From positions 1 through 64,000 of the forward strand of contig CAJUNT010000008.1 of assembly GCA_910587735.1 (NCBI GenBank): a stretch of DNA of 64,000 nucleotides, read 5' to 3'. This document shows positions 54,129 through 63,599 of the stretch, one piece after another. Every line of letters starts with the position of its first letter. Within the stretch, counting starts at the first letter, position 1. Source of the stretch: an uncultured Clostridia bacterium. GTDB lineage: Bacteria > Bacillota > Clostridia > Lachnospirales > Anaerotignaceae. The position numbers were made by a program, and so were the translations under genes. The notes beneath the pieces were generated by a model. The model was given only the letters and a program-made list of their open reading frames with translations, was not told the origin of the DNA and made no database searches.

Positions 54129-55045
54129 ATCGTTCCTCCTTGATATAATAATTTTAATATTGCCATTCTAACAGCAACACCATTTTTTACTTGTATATTA
54201 ATGACAGAGTTTTTACCATCAATAATGTCTGTACTTAATTCAATTCCTCTATTTACTGGTCCTGGATGCATAATCAATACATCTTTTTTCGCATATTTCA
54301 ATATTTCTTTATTGATTCCAAATAATTCACGATATTCTGATAAATCAGGGAAAGATGTTGTTTTTTGTCTTTCAAATTGTATACGTAATCCCATTACAAT
54401 ATCAGCATCTTTTACAGCTTCTTTTATATCAGGTGTTGTTTTAACGCCAAGTAAACCAGAACTACCTAATAATGTAGAAGGACCTGCTAATGTTACATTA
54501 ACACCTAATTTAGATAGTCCAAATACGTTACTTCTAGCTACACGACTATGAGAAATATCACCAATAATAGCTATTTTTAAACCTTCGAAATATTTTTTAT
54601 ATTCTAATATTGTAAACAAATCTAATAATGCTTGTGTAGGATGTTCATTAGAACCATCTCCAGCATTGATAACATGAGCAGATACATTTTTTGCTAAAAT
54701 ATGTGGTGCTCCTGTCATACTATGACGCATTATCATTACTTTTACACCCATTTGGTCTAATGTTTTACCTGTATCAATTAAGCTTTCTCCCTTTTTTACA
54801 CTGCTTGTTCCTACACCTAAATCCTGTACTGTTGCGCCTAAATATTTTCCAGCAAGAGAAAAAGAAGTTTTTGTCCTTGTGCTATTTTCATAAAATAAAC
54901 TGACAATGCTACATCCTTTAATTTCATCAATTCTTTTGCTACTGTCATCAATACGAGTTTTCAATTCTTTTGCTGTTTTCAATATTTCTAATATTTCTTC
55001 TTTTGTCATATCCTTTAAGCCAAGAATATCCTTTTTATTTAGCAT
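54125..55045 (-). CDS. pyrB: aspartate carbamoyltransferase, catalytic chain
   Basis: 306 residues from ATG 55045, which follows AAAGGAGG; the frame runs back to 55087 into the leader without a site. STRTKTSFSLAGKYLGA near 54-70 is the carbamoyl-phosphate loop, with HPTQALLDLFTI near 132-143 and GDISHSRVARSN near 158-169 as further signatures. Condenses carbamoyl phosphate with aspartate, the committed step. No pyrI regulatory chain is present, as expected for Firmicutes. First gene of the operon, behind a foldable leader. Confidence 0.95.
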   Translation of the reverse strand: MLNKKDILGLKDMTKEEILEILKTAKELKTRIDDSSKRIDEIKGCSIVSLFYENSTRTKTSFSLAGKYLGATVQDLGVGTSSVKKGESLIDTGKTLDQMGVKVMIMRHSMTGAPHILAKNVSAHVINAGDGSNEHPTQALLDLFTILEYKKYFEGLKIAIIGDISHSRVARSNVFGLSKLGVNVTLAGPSTLLGSSGLLGVKTTPDIKEAVKDADIVMGLRIQFERQKTTSFPDLSEYRELFGINKEILKYAKKDVLIMHPGPVNRGIELSTDIIDGKNSVINIQVKNGVAVRMAILKLLYQGGTI

Positions 55046-55069
55046 AACAATCCTCCTTTGTTTTATTAC

Positions 55070-55127
55070 AAAAAGAAAGACAATCAAAAGAAATATTCAT
55101 TCTTTTCATTGTCTTACATAAAAGAAT
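55070..55127 (-). promoter_or_regulatory. pyr leader attenuator: terminator with competing antiterminator
   Basis: Minus-strand RNA: AAGACAAT/ATTGTCTT (55108-55115 and 55077-55084) continued by AAAAGAA/TTCTTTT makes a long stem followed by TCTTTTT, a terminator 25 bases before pyrB. ATTCTTTT upstream (55120-55127) is the exact complement of AAAAGAAT (55099-55106), one arm of that stem, so it can form an alternative fold. A TATAAT for this strand is at 55211-55216. I saw no PyrR-loop consensus. Confidence 0.65.
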
Positions 55128-55436
55128 TAGATATAGAAAGAAATATTTTGTTTTTTTGAATACTTTACCATATCAAAATCCCCCATTTTTAAAATTGATA
55201 ACTTGACAACATTATAAATTATCGTTATTTTAACATAAAACCAACCTTTTTTGCAACCCCCAAAATATCTATCTTTTACTCTTATTATTCTTTTTTTATT
55301 TTATTCACTAAAGATAATAAAGAATTTTTCTAATATTTTTGAAACCAAAAAAGAATAATTGACGTCTAATGAATGTAAAACAAAATGCAGAATATTTGTA
55401 TTTGTTTTATAATCATATGCGCATAGGAGAAAAATA

Positions 55437-55943
55437 ATGAAGAACAGTGAAACAAAGTTTTGGATAAAGAAGGCGCAGAGGCATGATAAAGATGCATTTA
55501 CCGAGTTAATGCAGTTATATAGAAAGGATATGTATAGAACTGCTATTGCAATTCTAATGAATGAAGAAGATGCAGCAGATGCTCTTCAAGATACAATTCT
55601 CACTTGTTGGGAAAAGTTATATACACTTAAAAAACCAGAATTCTTTAAAACATGGATGACAAGAATACTTATAAACCATTGCTATGACATTATAAGAAAG
55701 AACACAGCTTACAAAAATATAAAATCTTATGATGAACCATCAAAGTGGGATGAATATAATCTTGAATTGAAGGAGGCATATGCTTCTATAAACGAACGCT
55801 ATAGATTGCCTATGGAATTGTATTATGGTCAAGGGTTCAAGATGAGAGAAATTGCAGAAATATTGTCATTACCATTGAATACCATTAAGACAAGAGTTTC
55901 AAGAGGAAGAAAAGAACTGGAAGAGTATTATCGCGATTGTTAG
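55437..55943 (+). CDS. ECF-type RNA polymerase sigma factor
   Basis: 168-residue sigma-70 family protein of the ECF group: region 2 near residues 20-90 (MQLYRKDMYRTAIAILM, then DAADALQDTILTCWEKL and the -10 contact FFKTWMTRILIN), and region 4 near 115-165 (YGQGFKMREIAEILSLPLNT, IKTRVSRGRKEL). No region 1 or 3. AGGAG precedes the ATG. It is followed after 10 bases by a membrane protein of the anti-sigma type, the usual pair. The interval 55216-55436 holds a TATAAT at 55408-55413 without a good -35, and nothing else I can name. Confidence 0.92.
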   Translation: MKNSETKFWIKKAQRHDKDAFTELMQLYRKDMYRTAIAILMNEEDAADALQDTILTCWEKLYTLKKPEFFKTWMTRILINHCYDIIRKNTAYKNIKSYDEPSKWDEYNLELKEAYASINERYRLPMELYYGQGFKMREIAEILSLPLNTIKTRVSRGRKELEEYYRDC

Positions 55944-55953
55944 GAGAGTAGAA

Positions 55954-57099
55954 ATGTTAAATAAAAAAAATATATTTTCTGAAGAAATAGAATTGTCGGA
56001 AATTGTGTTAAAAAAAACAAATCAAGCCTTTGAAACTATTAAACAGGAGGACATTGGCTATATGAAAAAAACAAATATAAATGGCAAAAAATTATTTAAA
56101 ACGCAAATTGCTGTTATTGCAAGTGTTTTTATATTGGTAATTAGTAGTATAAGTGCTGTTGCTGCAATCCACCATTATTGGGGAAGAGGTATGAAAGGAA
56201 ATATTCAGGCATCTGATGTGCAGCAGCAAGTACTTACAAAAAATAACATAGCAAAAGTATATACTGATGAATCTGATAGTTTATCACTTTCTGTAACAGA
56301 AAGTGGTATTACGATAAAGCCAGATACAGTTGTTGTAGATGATAGATTTGCATATATGTCATTTATTATTTCTGGTTATGATGTAGAAGATAGGATGGAA
56401 CCAGGATTCGAAATGGTAAATGTATATCAAGGAGATAATCCAGAGAATGGTGCGGTTAATATGAGTGGAAGTATGTTTAATGGAATTATTCCTGATGAAA
56501 ATGGCATACCAGTGTATGAAGATGGAACTTCTATAGAGAATTATGAAGATGGAAACATTATTTATCATTATACTGATAGTAATGGAAATATGGAATATAT
56601 TATTCAGGCAAGTATTGTAGGCGAGAATGACTCGTTTCTTGGTAAGACACTGCATGTTAATTTTAAAAATCTAGGAATTCTTTCAAAAGCAGGATTTACT
56701 TCAGTAATAGATGGAAACTGGAATTTTGAAATAACTCTTTCTGATGTAAGTTCAGATCGAAATATTAAAATAGAACAAAAGGTAGAAGGAACAGATTTCA
56801 CAATAGAGGATATAAATATTTCACCTATTTCTATGAAAGTTCATTATTCTGTTAACACAAACACAATAGGAAATAAAGATAATCTTTTTATTCCTAAAGT
56901 TGAGGGTGTTGTATTAAAAGATGGAACAAGAATTCCTTATTTAACTGATGGTGGAGGAGCTGGATATACAGATAGCAGTAAGTCTAATGCATATCAAATA
57001 ACAGGATATGACCGAGTCATTGATGTTGATGAGGTAGCTGAACTAATAGTTTCGACCTCATATGAGAATGAAACAATTATGATACCAATTTCAAAATAA
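55954..57099 (+). CDS. DUF4179-type membrane anti-sigma-like protein
   Basis: 381 residues. A cytoplasmic N-terminal part of about 45 residues is followed by one membrane helix (FKTQIAVIASVFILVISSIS, about 49-68) and a large extracytoplasmic beta-rich domain with SVTESGITIKPDTVVVDDRF and SDVSSDRNIKIEQK, as in DUF4179 proteins linked to ECF sigma factors. It should hold the neighbouring sigma factor at the membrane and sense an external signal; both are inference from arrangement. AGGAGAG site, 10 bases after the sigma gene. A hairpin terminator follows. Confidence 0.8.
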   Translation: MLNKKNIFSEEIELSEIVLKKTNQAFETIKQEDIGYMKKTNINGKKLFKTQIAVIASVFILVISSISAVAAIHHYWGRGMKGNIQASDVQQQVLTKNNIAKVYTDESDSLSLSVTESGITIKPDTVVVDDRFAYMSFIISGYDVEDRMEPGFEMVNVYQGDNPENGAVNMSGSMFNGIIPDENGIPVYEDGTSIENYEDGNIIYHYTDSNGNMEYIIQASIVGENDSFLGKTLHVNFKNLGILSKAGFTSVIDGNWNFEITLSDVSSDRNIKIEQKVEGTDFTIEDINISPISMKVHYSVNTNTIGNKDNLFIPKVEGVVLKDGTRIPYLTDGGGAGYTDSSKSNAYQITGYDRVIDVDEVAELIVSTSYENETIMIPISK

Positions 57100-57150
57100 T
57101 AAAATAATATTCTGGAAATTTTCAATATAGAACAGCAAGCAAAAAATATA

Positions 57151-57187
57151 AAAAAGGCAGGACAGCAACAAAGTTCTGCTTTTTTTG
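57151..57187 (+). terminator. terminator of the sigma/anti-sigma unit
   Basis: GGCAGGAC pairs with GTTCTGCT (G-U pairs allowed) and a run of seven T follows. The rest of 57188-57353 is AT-rich and shows nothing I can name. Confidence 0.78.
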
Positions 57188-57353
57188 TTACAATTTACAG
57201 ATATTGCGATAACACAAAATATCATATGAAAAATAAGAATGTTCGTAAATAAGGATATTTAATTGATGTTTTTTATTTTATAGTTTATATTTTCTTCTTT
57301 TATAATATACATTCTAAAAAATGATTTGAAAAAATATTAACTGTAAATTAGAT

Positions 57354-57391
57354 AAAAAAGATGTCAACTTTCTGTTGTTGACACCTTTTTT
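57354..57391 (-). terminator. terminator of the helicase-like gene
   Basis: AAAAAAGATGTCAAC and GTTGACACCTTTTTT fold around TTTCTGTT. The single mismatch on the plus strand becomes a G-U pair on the minus strand, which fits use by the minus-strand gene ending at 57426. Confidence 0.82.
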
Positions 57392-57425
57392 AAACTATTT
57401 TGTACTAATATTTTTACAGATTTTT

Positions 57426-60400
57426 TTATATTCCAAGTGTTTCTTTTTCCCATTCCTGTACAATATGTTGCGCTCTATTTTGTATTTTTTGCAACAATAC
57501 ATTATCTTGTGCATTTGTATTATTCTGTACTGCTTTTACAAATCCTAATGCTATCAATTCTACAATCACACGTTTTATCGTTTCTTTCGGATTATTAAAA
57601 TATTCACTGCTTCTAATGTGTATAAATTCCCATCCCATTCTTTCTAATACAGACTGTTTTTCCATATTCAATAATACATTTTCTTTTCCATTATATTGTT
57701 CTTCCCCATGACAGTCTATTGCTACCTTTTTATCGCCCTGAATAGCTACCATAGAAATTTTATAATTTCCAACCATTTTTTGCTGTATAATTGGATATCC
57801 CTGTCTTGTTAAAATATTCGCAACAGTAGTTTCAAAATAAGAATTGGATTGTGTGTTATTAGTATTATCATTTGCACTTTGAGCATATTCTATAAAATCT
57901 CGCCTAATATCATCTGCTTCTAAATCGTTACTGACATCAAAAGAGTGTATGAACCATAGTTGATTTTTTGCTCTACTAATTGCTACATTATACATTTGCC
58001 TTATAGATTGTTCTGTATCATTTTTTTGCAATGTTACAAAACTTTCATTATTATAACTCTCCGTAGCAGAAAGGAACATAATATCTCTTTCCTCATTTTG
58101 AAAATGAGGAACTGTTTCACATAAAATTTTTCTTTTTTCATATTCTTTAGGTGATATTTTTTGAAAAGCAATTTGTCTAATTAAATTTGCTTGTTCTATA
58201 TCTAATAATGAAATTGCACCAAATGTCATATCTTTATATTCTGGTTGTTCCATACAAGCCATCATAAATGCAACAACATTTTTTGCTTCTTTTATATTCT
58301 TATTATTATCACATTTTCCATTTACACCACAACATACAACAGATGGTTTTACAAATGTCTCTCTATTATCTCTTAACAGCTTCATTTTATCATGATAGCA
58401 TAAGCGATTATTATATTTTATAATATTCGGCATACATCTAAAATGTTCTGTAAGCATAAATGGTTGAAATACTGTTTTCGCAATATCATATAATGAACAT
58501 TTTGTGTTATAAATAGATTTATTTAGAATTTCACCATTTGTATAGGAATAAAGTTGTTTTTCGTTTTCTTCTGCATGGATACCACTAATTTGCTCATCAT
58601 CACCCATGATAATTACTTTTTTAGCAATATGCAACATTGTCAAAGCAGATATATCACATTGGTTTGCTTTATCAATTATTACAATATCAAATTTATTTTC
58701 ATTTACATTTAATTTTTCAAGTACTTGATTGATAGGCATAATGTAAGCTGGTATGATATACTGAAATTGTGAAAATAAATTTTGTCCATCTGTTATACTT
58801 TGTTTTAATTGTTGTAAATATTGTTTTTTCTTTTTATCTTTTTCCAAATGAAGCAAAATATAATGCCATGTTCTACATTCTATCAATTTTATTGTGGTGT
58901 CTTGAAATTCCTTATTTAAAGTGTTTTGCTCTTTTTGTAATTGTTCAAAAGGTTGATTGATAATTTCGTCTAACATAATAGAAACTTGTTTCCATTTCCA
59001 AGCCTCTTCTACATTTGGAGGACATTCTGATGCTCCATGTATACCAGTACGATATTGTATTGCTGTTGCCCATGCTGGAGCATCCACGGCAATTTTCTCT
59101 AAAATTCTTTTTCTTTTGTTCACTTCATCAAATTTATTATATGCCGTAAGTAATTCATCATAATGTTTTTGATATTTCTCTATATCTTTTTCTTGTAATG
59201 CAGAAAGCATTGCATTACAAATGCTGGATTTTGCAAATTTTTCAGATTGCAGTAAAGCGATTGTTTTATCTAAACCATTGATACCACCAGATAATTTAAT
59301 GCCCAACAATTCTGATATAGAAATATATTGAGGTAAAAACTTATATATAAAATCAATATCATATTTTGCTTCTTCTATTGGTGATTTGATATCACCTATT
59401 ATATCAAAACATTTTGCAGATAAACCACATTCTAAAGCAATATTTTTAATAGGCTGATATACTGCTTGATACCAATTTAAACATTCCTCTATTTTTTCTA
59501 CTGCTTCCATTCCCTTTTGTTCGGGTTCCATACCTAATGTATAAAAAAATTCTCCTCCTTGCTCTTCTATTAACTCTATCCACAATTTTTCCATTTCACT
59601 TCTTTTTAGTTCTATATATATTGTTGCTATCAATACTTCACAATCTTCTGCATTAGAAACTTGTTTTTCATTTACTTTAAGTGACTCATATAATTCTTTC
59701 CAATCTTTATGTATCAAAAATGAAAGTCCACCTATTTTTTTACCTTTTTGAAAAGATTCTTGTAATTTTTTCAATATATCTATGCTTTTATAGGAAATAT
59801 ATTCCTCAGCAATATCAATATCTTTTCTAAATGTTTTTTCTACACCATAATCATGGTATTCATGAGCCTCTTTTATTGTTTTAATTAAATCTCTCCATTT
59901 TTCTCCGCTAGTATCTTTATTTTTACCTGCAAATATTGCGGATAATTGCCATTCTGAATATTGCTTTGGTTCATATTTACTAAAAATTTCTTTTATTTCC
60001 TCTATTTTTTTACTGTTTAAATTGGTATAAAGAGGCTCTTGCTGTATTTTAGCAATACCATTTTGAAAATCAATCGATATCTTATCTCTGATTTTACCTT
60101 GTAGTTTCAATAATTCTGCTGTATAACGATTTTTTTCTGTCATAGAATCCTCAAACATTTGAGGGGACATAACTTGTTGCGGTTCTGGCAAACTAAACTC
60201 TAATTCTAATTCTTGTTTTTGTGTAACATTAGCATTTGTCTGATATAAAATTTCTAATTCTTCCTTTGAAACAGGAAGTTGTTTTTGTAATGCAATTTTT
60301 CTTCCAGGTATATAACATAATTTTTCTCTGTTTTTACAAACATAATCGGCTGCTTGCTTGATAGTGTACTCTTTTCCATATAGCGTAATGGTATCATATT

Positions 60401-62018
60401 CCCTTTGCTTTATGTCATACATTTCTTTTCTAATTTCACTCAAACGCTTCAATATTTCTTTTCTTTTTCTTTCCAGTACACCTGCATCACCAAGCATATC
60501 CTCTGAAGTATAATTGGAACTTTGCTTTATTACAGTATCAATAAATTGTTCTATTTCATTACCTTCTGAACCAAATACACAGAAATTTTGTAATTCTTTT
60601 ATCATTTTCTGTTTGATATCTGAAACTATTTTCTGTATAGGACTTGTTACTAATACGCTTTTACCTTGTGCTAAAAAATGTCCTAACAAATTAGTTATCG
60701 TATGTATTTCTCCTGTTCCTGGAGGTGTCTGCACCAATACTGCATTAGCATATTCTATATTTTGAGCAATATCTAATTGTTCCTTATTTGCCTCTTTTGA
60801 AAATAATACGTTTTCTTTTTCTCCTCTTATTGTGGAAAGTGTTTTTTTCTCTAATTTTGGTGAGTATGAAACCGTATTTTCTCCCATTAAATTTAATAAA
60901 ACTTCTGATACTTCTCCCTTTTGTTTTATTTCACCAATGATACTATCTAATGACTGTAATATATCATTTTTTATATTTCTGATAAACAATACAGGTCTAT
61001 TATACATAAGTGTTTCACTTTTTGCATGAACTGCTTGCTTAACATCTTTATAATATACACCAGTAGAATCTATTTTTTGTATCAAATTTTCTAAAAAACT
61101 ATCCGTATCTGCTGTATCAGATGGTTTATTGTAATCATCTACAAAATAACGTGTATTCGTTTTATCTAATAGAGGATAATTGTGTTTATGCAAATCCTTC
61201 ACCACTGTGTTTATCACTTCATCACTTATATTTCCTAATTTTTTTAAAAATGCTATATTTAATTCAGGTTTTGCATTGATATCTATCACACGAATTGCAT
61301 TATCTTCTGTATCAAATATCATAGAAACTTTTTTCAATAAAACAGGATAAAATACAGTATCATTTTGTTTTTGATGTAATATTCCCTGTCCTATCAATAA
61401 TTCAAAACATTCAGAATTTTGATTTAATATTTCATATTGATTCCATATACTTCTAAAAAATTTATTTATTTTTTCAGGTTTTTTTTGTTTTGGTAAATCT
61501 TGCACCCATTGTGCTCTTTTCTCCATCCAATCAGAAAGCCCTTTTTGATATTCTGGATTGCTGAAAAAATCACCAAATGTAATCACTCGTTGTTTTGAGC
61601 CTTCCTTTTTGATTACTTTTTCTTTAAAATTTAATTGATTACTTGCTACTTTCCAATCTGTCGATAACCATGGTTCTATATAATCAGGTGCTTTAGGACA
61701 AGGCTCTAAACCTGGTTGCATCACTTCTAATATTATATTTTCTTCCATATCATCTATATTTGATGTATCTAAAAATGGACATTTTATAAAATGAGTGTGT
61801 ATTGGTATTTCATCTAAAAATTGATACCAATTTTCTTTTTTTATGTCTGTTACAACATTTTGTTTAGAAGCAGACACATCTCTAATATATTGAAATAAAT
61901 TGATTGTTTTTTCTGTACCATTCAACAACTTCACCAGCTTTCCATTTAATTTTATTTCTACTATATCATTATAAACGATATTGCATTTACTAGCAACTAT
62001 AAAAAATGAAACTGGCAA
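57426..62018 (-). CDS. SF1 helicase-nuclease-like protein with degenerate catalytic motifs
   Basis: 1530 residues resembling large Upf1-like SF1 helicases fused to a C-terminal Vsr/PD-(D/E)xK nuclease-like domain. An N-terminal region of about 400 residues precedes the helicase core. Motif I reads PPGTGEIHTI near 432-441 (Lys-Thr of GKT replaced by Glu437-Ile438) and motif II IIDKANQCD (Glu of DEA replaced by Lys1117). Motif III GDDEQISG, motif IV EHFRCMP and motif VI NVAISRAKNQLW are kept. A long helical insert separates motifs I and II. At the C-terminus KISMVAIQG and AIDCHGEEQY stand where related nucleases have ID and ECDG. No ribosome site is seen at the TTG 62018, so the true start is uncertain. 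The frame is unbroken over 4.6 kb. It may be a non-catalytic relative, an effector or a decaying defence gene; ATPase activity is doubtful. Confidence 0.72.
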   Translation of the reverse strand: MPVSFFIVASKCNIVYNDIVEIKLNGKLVKLLNGTEKTINLFQYIRDVSASKQNVVTDIKKENWYQFLDEIPIHTHFIKCPFLDTSNIDDMEENIILEVMQPGLEPCPKAPDYIEPWLSTDWKVASNQLNFKEKVIKKEGSKQRVITFGDFFSNPEYQKGLSDWMEKRAQWVQDLPKQKKPEKINKFFRSIWNQYEILNQNSECFELLIGQGILHQKQNDTVFYPVLLKKVSMIFDTEDNAIRVIDINAKPELNIAFLKKLGNISDEVINTVVKDLHKHNYPLLDKTNTRYFVDDYNKPSDTADTDSFLENLIQKIDSTGVYYKDVKQAVHAKSETLMYNRPVLFIRNIKNDILQSLDSIIGEIKQKGEVSEVLLNLMGENTVSYSPKLEKKTLSTIRGEKENVLFSKEANKEQLDIAQNIEYANAVLVQTPPGTGEIHTITNLLGHFLAQGKSVLVTSPIQKIVSDIKQKMIKELQNFCVFGSEGNEIEQFIDTVIKQSSNYTSEDMLGDAGVLERKRKEILKRLSEIRKEMYDIKQREYDTITLYGKEYTIKQAADYVCKNREKLCYIPGRKIALQKQLPVSKEELEILYQTNANVTQKQELELEFSLPEPQQVMSPQMFEDSMTEKNRYTAELLKLQGKIRDKISIDFQNGIAKIQQEPLYTNLNSKKIEEIKEIFSKYEPKQYSEWQLSAIFAGKNKDTSGEKWRDLIKTIKEAHEYHDYGVEKTFRKDIDIAEEYISYKSIDILKKLQESFQKGKKIGGLSFLIHKDWKELYESLKVNEKQVSNAEDCEVLIATIYIELKRSEMEKLWIELIEEQGGEFFYTLGMEPEQKGMEAVEKIEECLNWYQAVYQPIKNIALECGLSAKCFDIIGDIKSPIEEAKYDIDFIYKFLPQYISISELLGIKLSGGINGLDKTIALLQSEKFAKSSICNAMLSALQEKDIEKYQKHYDELLTAYNKFDEVNKRKRILEKIAVDAPAWATAIQYRTGIHGASECPPNVEEAWKWKQVSIMLDEIINQPFEQLQKEQNTLNKEFQDTTIKLIECRTWHYILLHLEKDKKKKQYLQQLKQSITDGQNLFSQFQYIIPAYIMPINQVLEKLNVNENKFDIVIIDKANQCDISALTMLHIAKKVIIMGDDEQISGIHAEENEKQLYSYTNGEILNKSIYNTKCSLYDIAKTVFQPFMLTEHFRCMPNIIKYNNRLCYHDKMKLLRDNRETFVKPSVVCCGVNGKCDNNKNIKEAKNVVAFMMACMEQPEYKDMTFGAISLLDIEQANLIRQIAFQKISPKEYEKRKILCETVPHFQNEERDIMFLSATESYNNESFVTLQKNDTEQSIRQMYNVAISRAKNQLWFIHSFDVSNDLEADDIRRDFIEYAQSANDNTNNTQSNSYFETTVANILTRQGYPIIQQKMVGNYKISMVAIQGDKKVAIDCHGEEQYNGKENVLLNMEKQSVLERMGWEFIHIRSSEYFNNPKETIKRVIVELIALGFVKAVQNNTNAQDNVLLQKIQNRAQHIVQEWEKETLGI

Positions 62019-62039
62019 TATTCAAAACAATATATTTGT

Positions 62040-62939
62040 TTATAAATGATGTAGATTTTTACGATAGTTTTTTAATTCACATTCATCTACATTTTTAATA
62101 ATTTTATCTAATAATGATAATATTTCTTGTTTATCATTTGGTAATGTACATTGAATTGGTATGGCATTAGAAGCTCCTAATGCTCCAAAACAAACAGTAA
62201 TGTTTAAATGCTTTACAAGTATTTTCAATTCTTTATATTTTTCAATTTCTGTTTCTTCTTTCCAATTTCCTTTTTGCATTTCATTGTAAAGTTCTGAATT
62301 TTTGTAAACGGTTAACATATTTGTTGTTATTATTTTAGGACAAAGTTGATTACATACTTGTGCAGTTGCCCTTGCACTCTTTTCACCTTTCCCTGCTCCA
62401 GAAATACCTGTAAGATAAAAGAAATTATAATCAATACCAACTTTTTCTAATCGTTTGCATTGTATGATAATATCTTCTGAAGTATATCCTTTATTCATAA
62501 ATTTCAATGCCTCATTATCTCCTGTTTCAATTCCTATTGTTAAACCATGATACCCCAATTGACGCAATTCTAAAAGTTCCTCATCTGTTTTTAAACTGAT
62601 ATCTGTTATTCTTGAAAAACAACCTATTGTTTTATTATGTGGAAAATATTTGTGTATCATTTTTGCAATTTCAATAAGTCGTGAAGTTTTTAATACAAAT
62701 GGATTTGCACCCGTTAAAAAAGTACGTGATATCGTATTATTTTTAAATAATTCTAATTGCATTTTCATCTCTTTTAAATCGTCCTCTATATCTGACAAGG
62801 GCGACATTTTAAATTGAAAAGGTAAATCAGCATATAATGTGCAAAATTTGCACTTATGATGGGTACAACCCGCAGTAACTTCCAAAAGTAAAGAATGTGC
62901 CTCATAAGGTGGTCTCCATATTGTTCCAGTATAATGCAT
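62040..62939 (-). CDS. radical SAM protein (Elp3/HemN-like B12-independent group)
   Basis: 299-residue radical SAM enzyme. The cluster motif is CTHHKCKFC near residues 25-33, a Cx4CxxC spacing seen in a known clostridial subgroup. Next are the ALK-like SAM contacts TIGIETGDNEALK near 134-146, in line with Elp3/HemN-type barrels. No extra C-terminal cluster Cys set is obvious. The reaction is unknown. It is divergent from an HxlR regulator, which may control it, and ends 21 bases before the helicase-like gene, with which it may be co-transcribed. AAGGAGAG site. Confidence 0.85.
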   Translation of the reverse strand: MHYTGTIWRPPYEAHSLLLEVTAGCTHHKCKFCTLYADLPFQFKMSPLSDIEDDLKEMKMQLELFKNNTISRTFLTGANPFVLKTSRLIEIAKMIHKYFPHNKTIGCFSRITDISLKTDEELLELRQLGYHGLTIGIETGDNEALKFMNKGYTSEDIIIQCKRLEKVGIDYNFFYLTGISGAGKGEKSARATAQVCNQLCPKIITTNMLTVYKNSELYNEMQKGNWKEETEIEKYKELKILVKHLNITVCFGALGASNAIPIQCTLPNDKQEILSLLDKIIKNVDECELKNYRKNLHHL

Positions 62940-63026
62940 AAATCTCTCTCCTTTTTTATGTGTTTTATGATAGTATTAAAATACTCTAAAATTTTATATT
63001 ATACAAGTACTGTCTTTTTTTAGTAA

Positions 63027-63045
63027 TAGTATTATTTTTATACTA
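63027..63045. promoter_or_regulatory. candidate HxlR operator in the divergent region
   Basis: TAGTAT and ATACTA flank seven bases, nested between GTACTG (63008) and AAGTAC (63045). It lies between the radical SAM gene (-) and the HxlR gene (+) and could serve both. Confidence 0.4.
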
Positions 63046-63118
63046 AGTACAATAAAATATGATATATTGTTTTTTTCATTATTTTAGAATATACTTTATA
63101 AAAAAGGAGGAAAATGAT

Positions 63119-63478
63119 ATGACAAAAAACAAGTTTTCTGATACTACATTCACCGCTCAATGTATTCCTATGACTAAACTGCAATCTATTATTGGAGGAA
63201 AATGGAAAATTTTAATATTATGGTATATTGCTTTTTATAATGTTCAGCGATTTGGTGAGTTAATGCGTCGTATTGATGGAATTACACAATCTACATTAAC
63301 AAAACAATTACGAGAATTGGAAAAAGATGGATTTATACATAGAGAGGTCTATCATGAAATTCCTCCAAAAGTAGAATATTCTCTCACTGAATTTGGAAAA
63401 AATTTTATTCCTATACTTTATGCTATGAAAACATGGAGCGAAAAATATTTATGTTCTGATACCAATATTTTGATATGA
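63119..63478 (+). CDS. HxlR-family winged-helix regulator
   Basis: 119 residues from ATG 63119, which follows AAGGAGG; the frame runs back to 63059 without a site. The HxlR signature CIPMTKLQSIIGGKWKILIL with an N-terminal Cys near residue 14, then RFGELMRRIDGITQSTLTKQ (recognition helix) and the wing YHEIPPKVEYSLTEFG, is complete. Such regulators often respond to electrophiles, disulfide stress or formaldehyde through that Cys. Divergent from the radical SAM gene, which may be its target. Confidence 0.93.
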   Translation: MTKNKFSDTTFTAQCIPMTKLQSIIGGKWKILILWYIAFYNVQRFGELMRRIDGITQSTLTKQLRELEKDGFIHREVYHEIPPKVEYSLTEFGKNFIPILYAMKTWSEKYLCSDTNILI

Positions 63479-63599
63479 AAATAATGTAAATTTTATGTAA
63501 TTTTATTATTGTAATTTGATATAAAATTATATAATATATAATTTAAGTAATTATTTCAATATCAATAAAAGTGATGATATTATTTAGGGGGAGATTAAA

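Noticed and set aside
55046..55216. PyrR binding loop
   Set aside because: The conserved hairpin-loop sequence was not found on the leader strand.
57426..62939. A defence island (helicase-nuclease system)
   Set aside because: No methylase, second nuclease, phage-related gene or known defence partner is nearby, and the catalytic motifs are altered.
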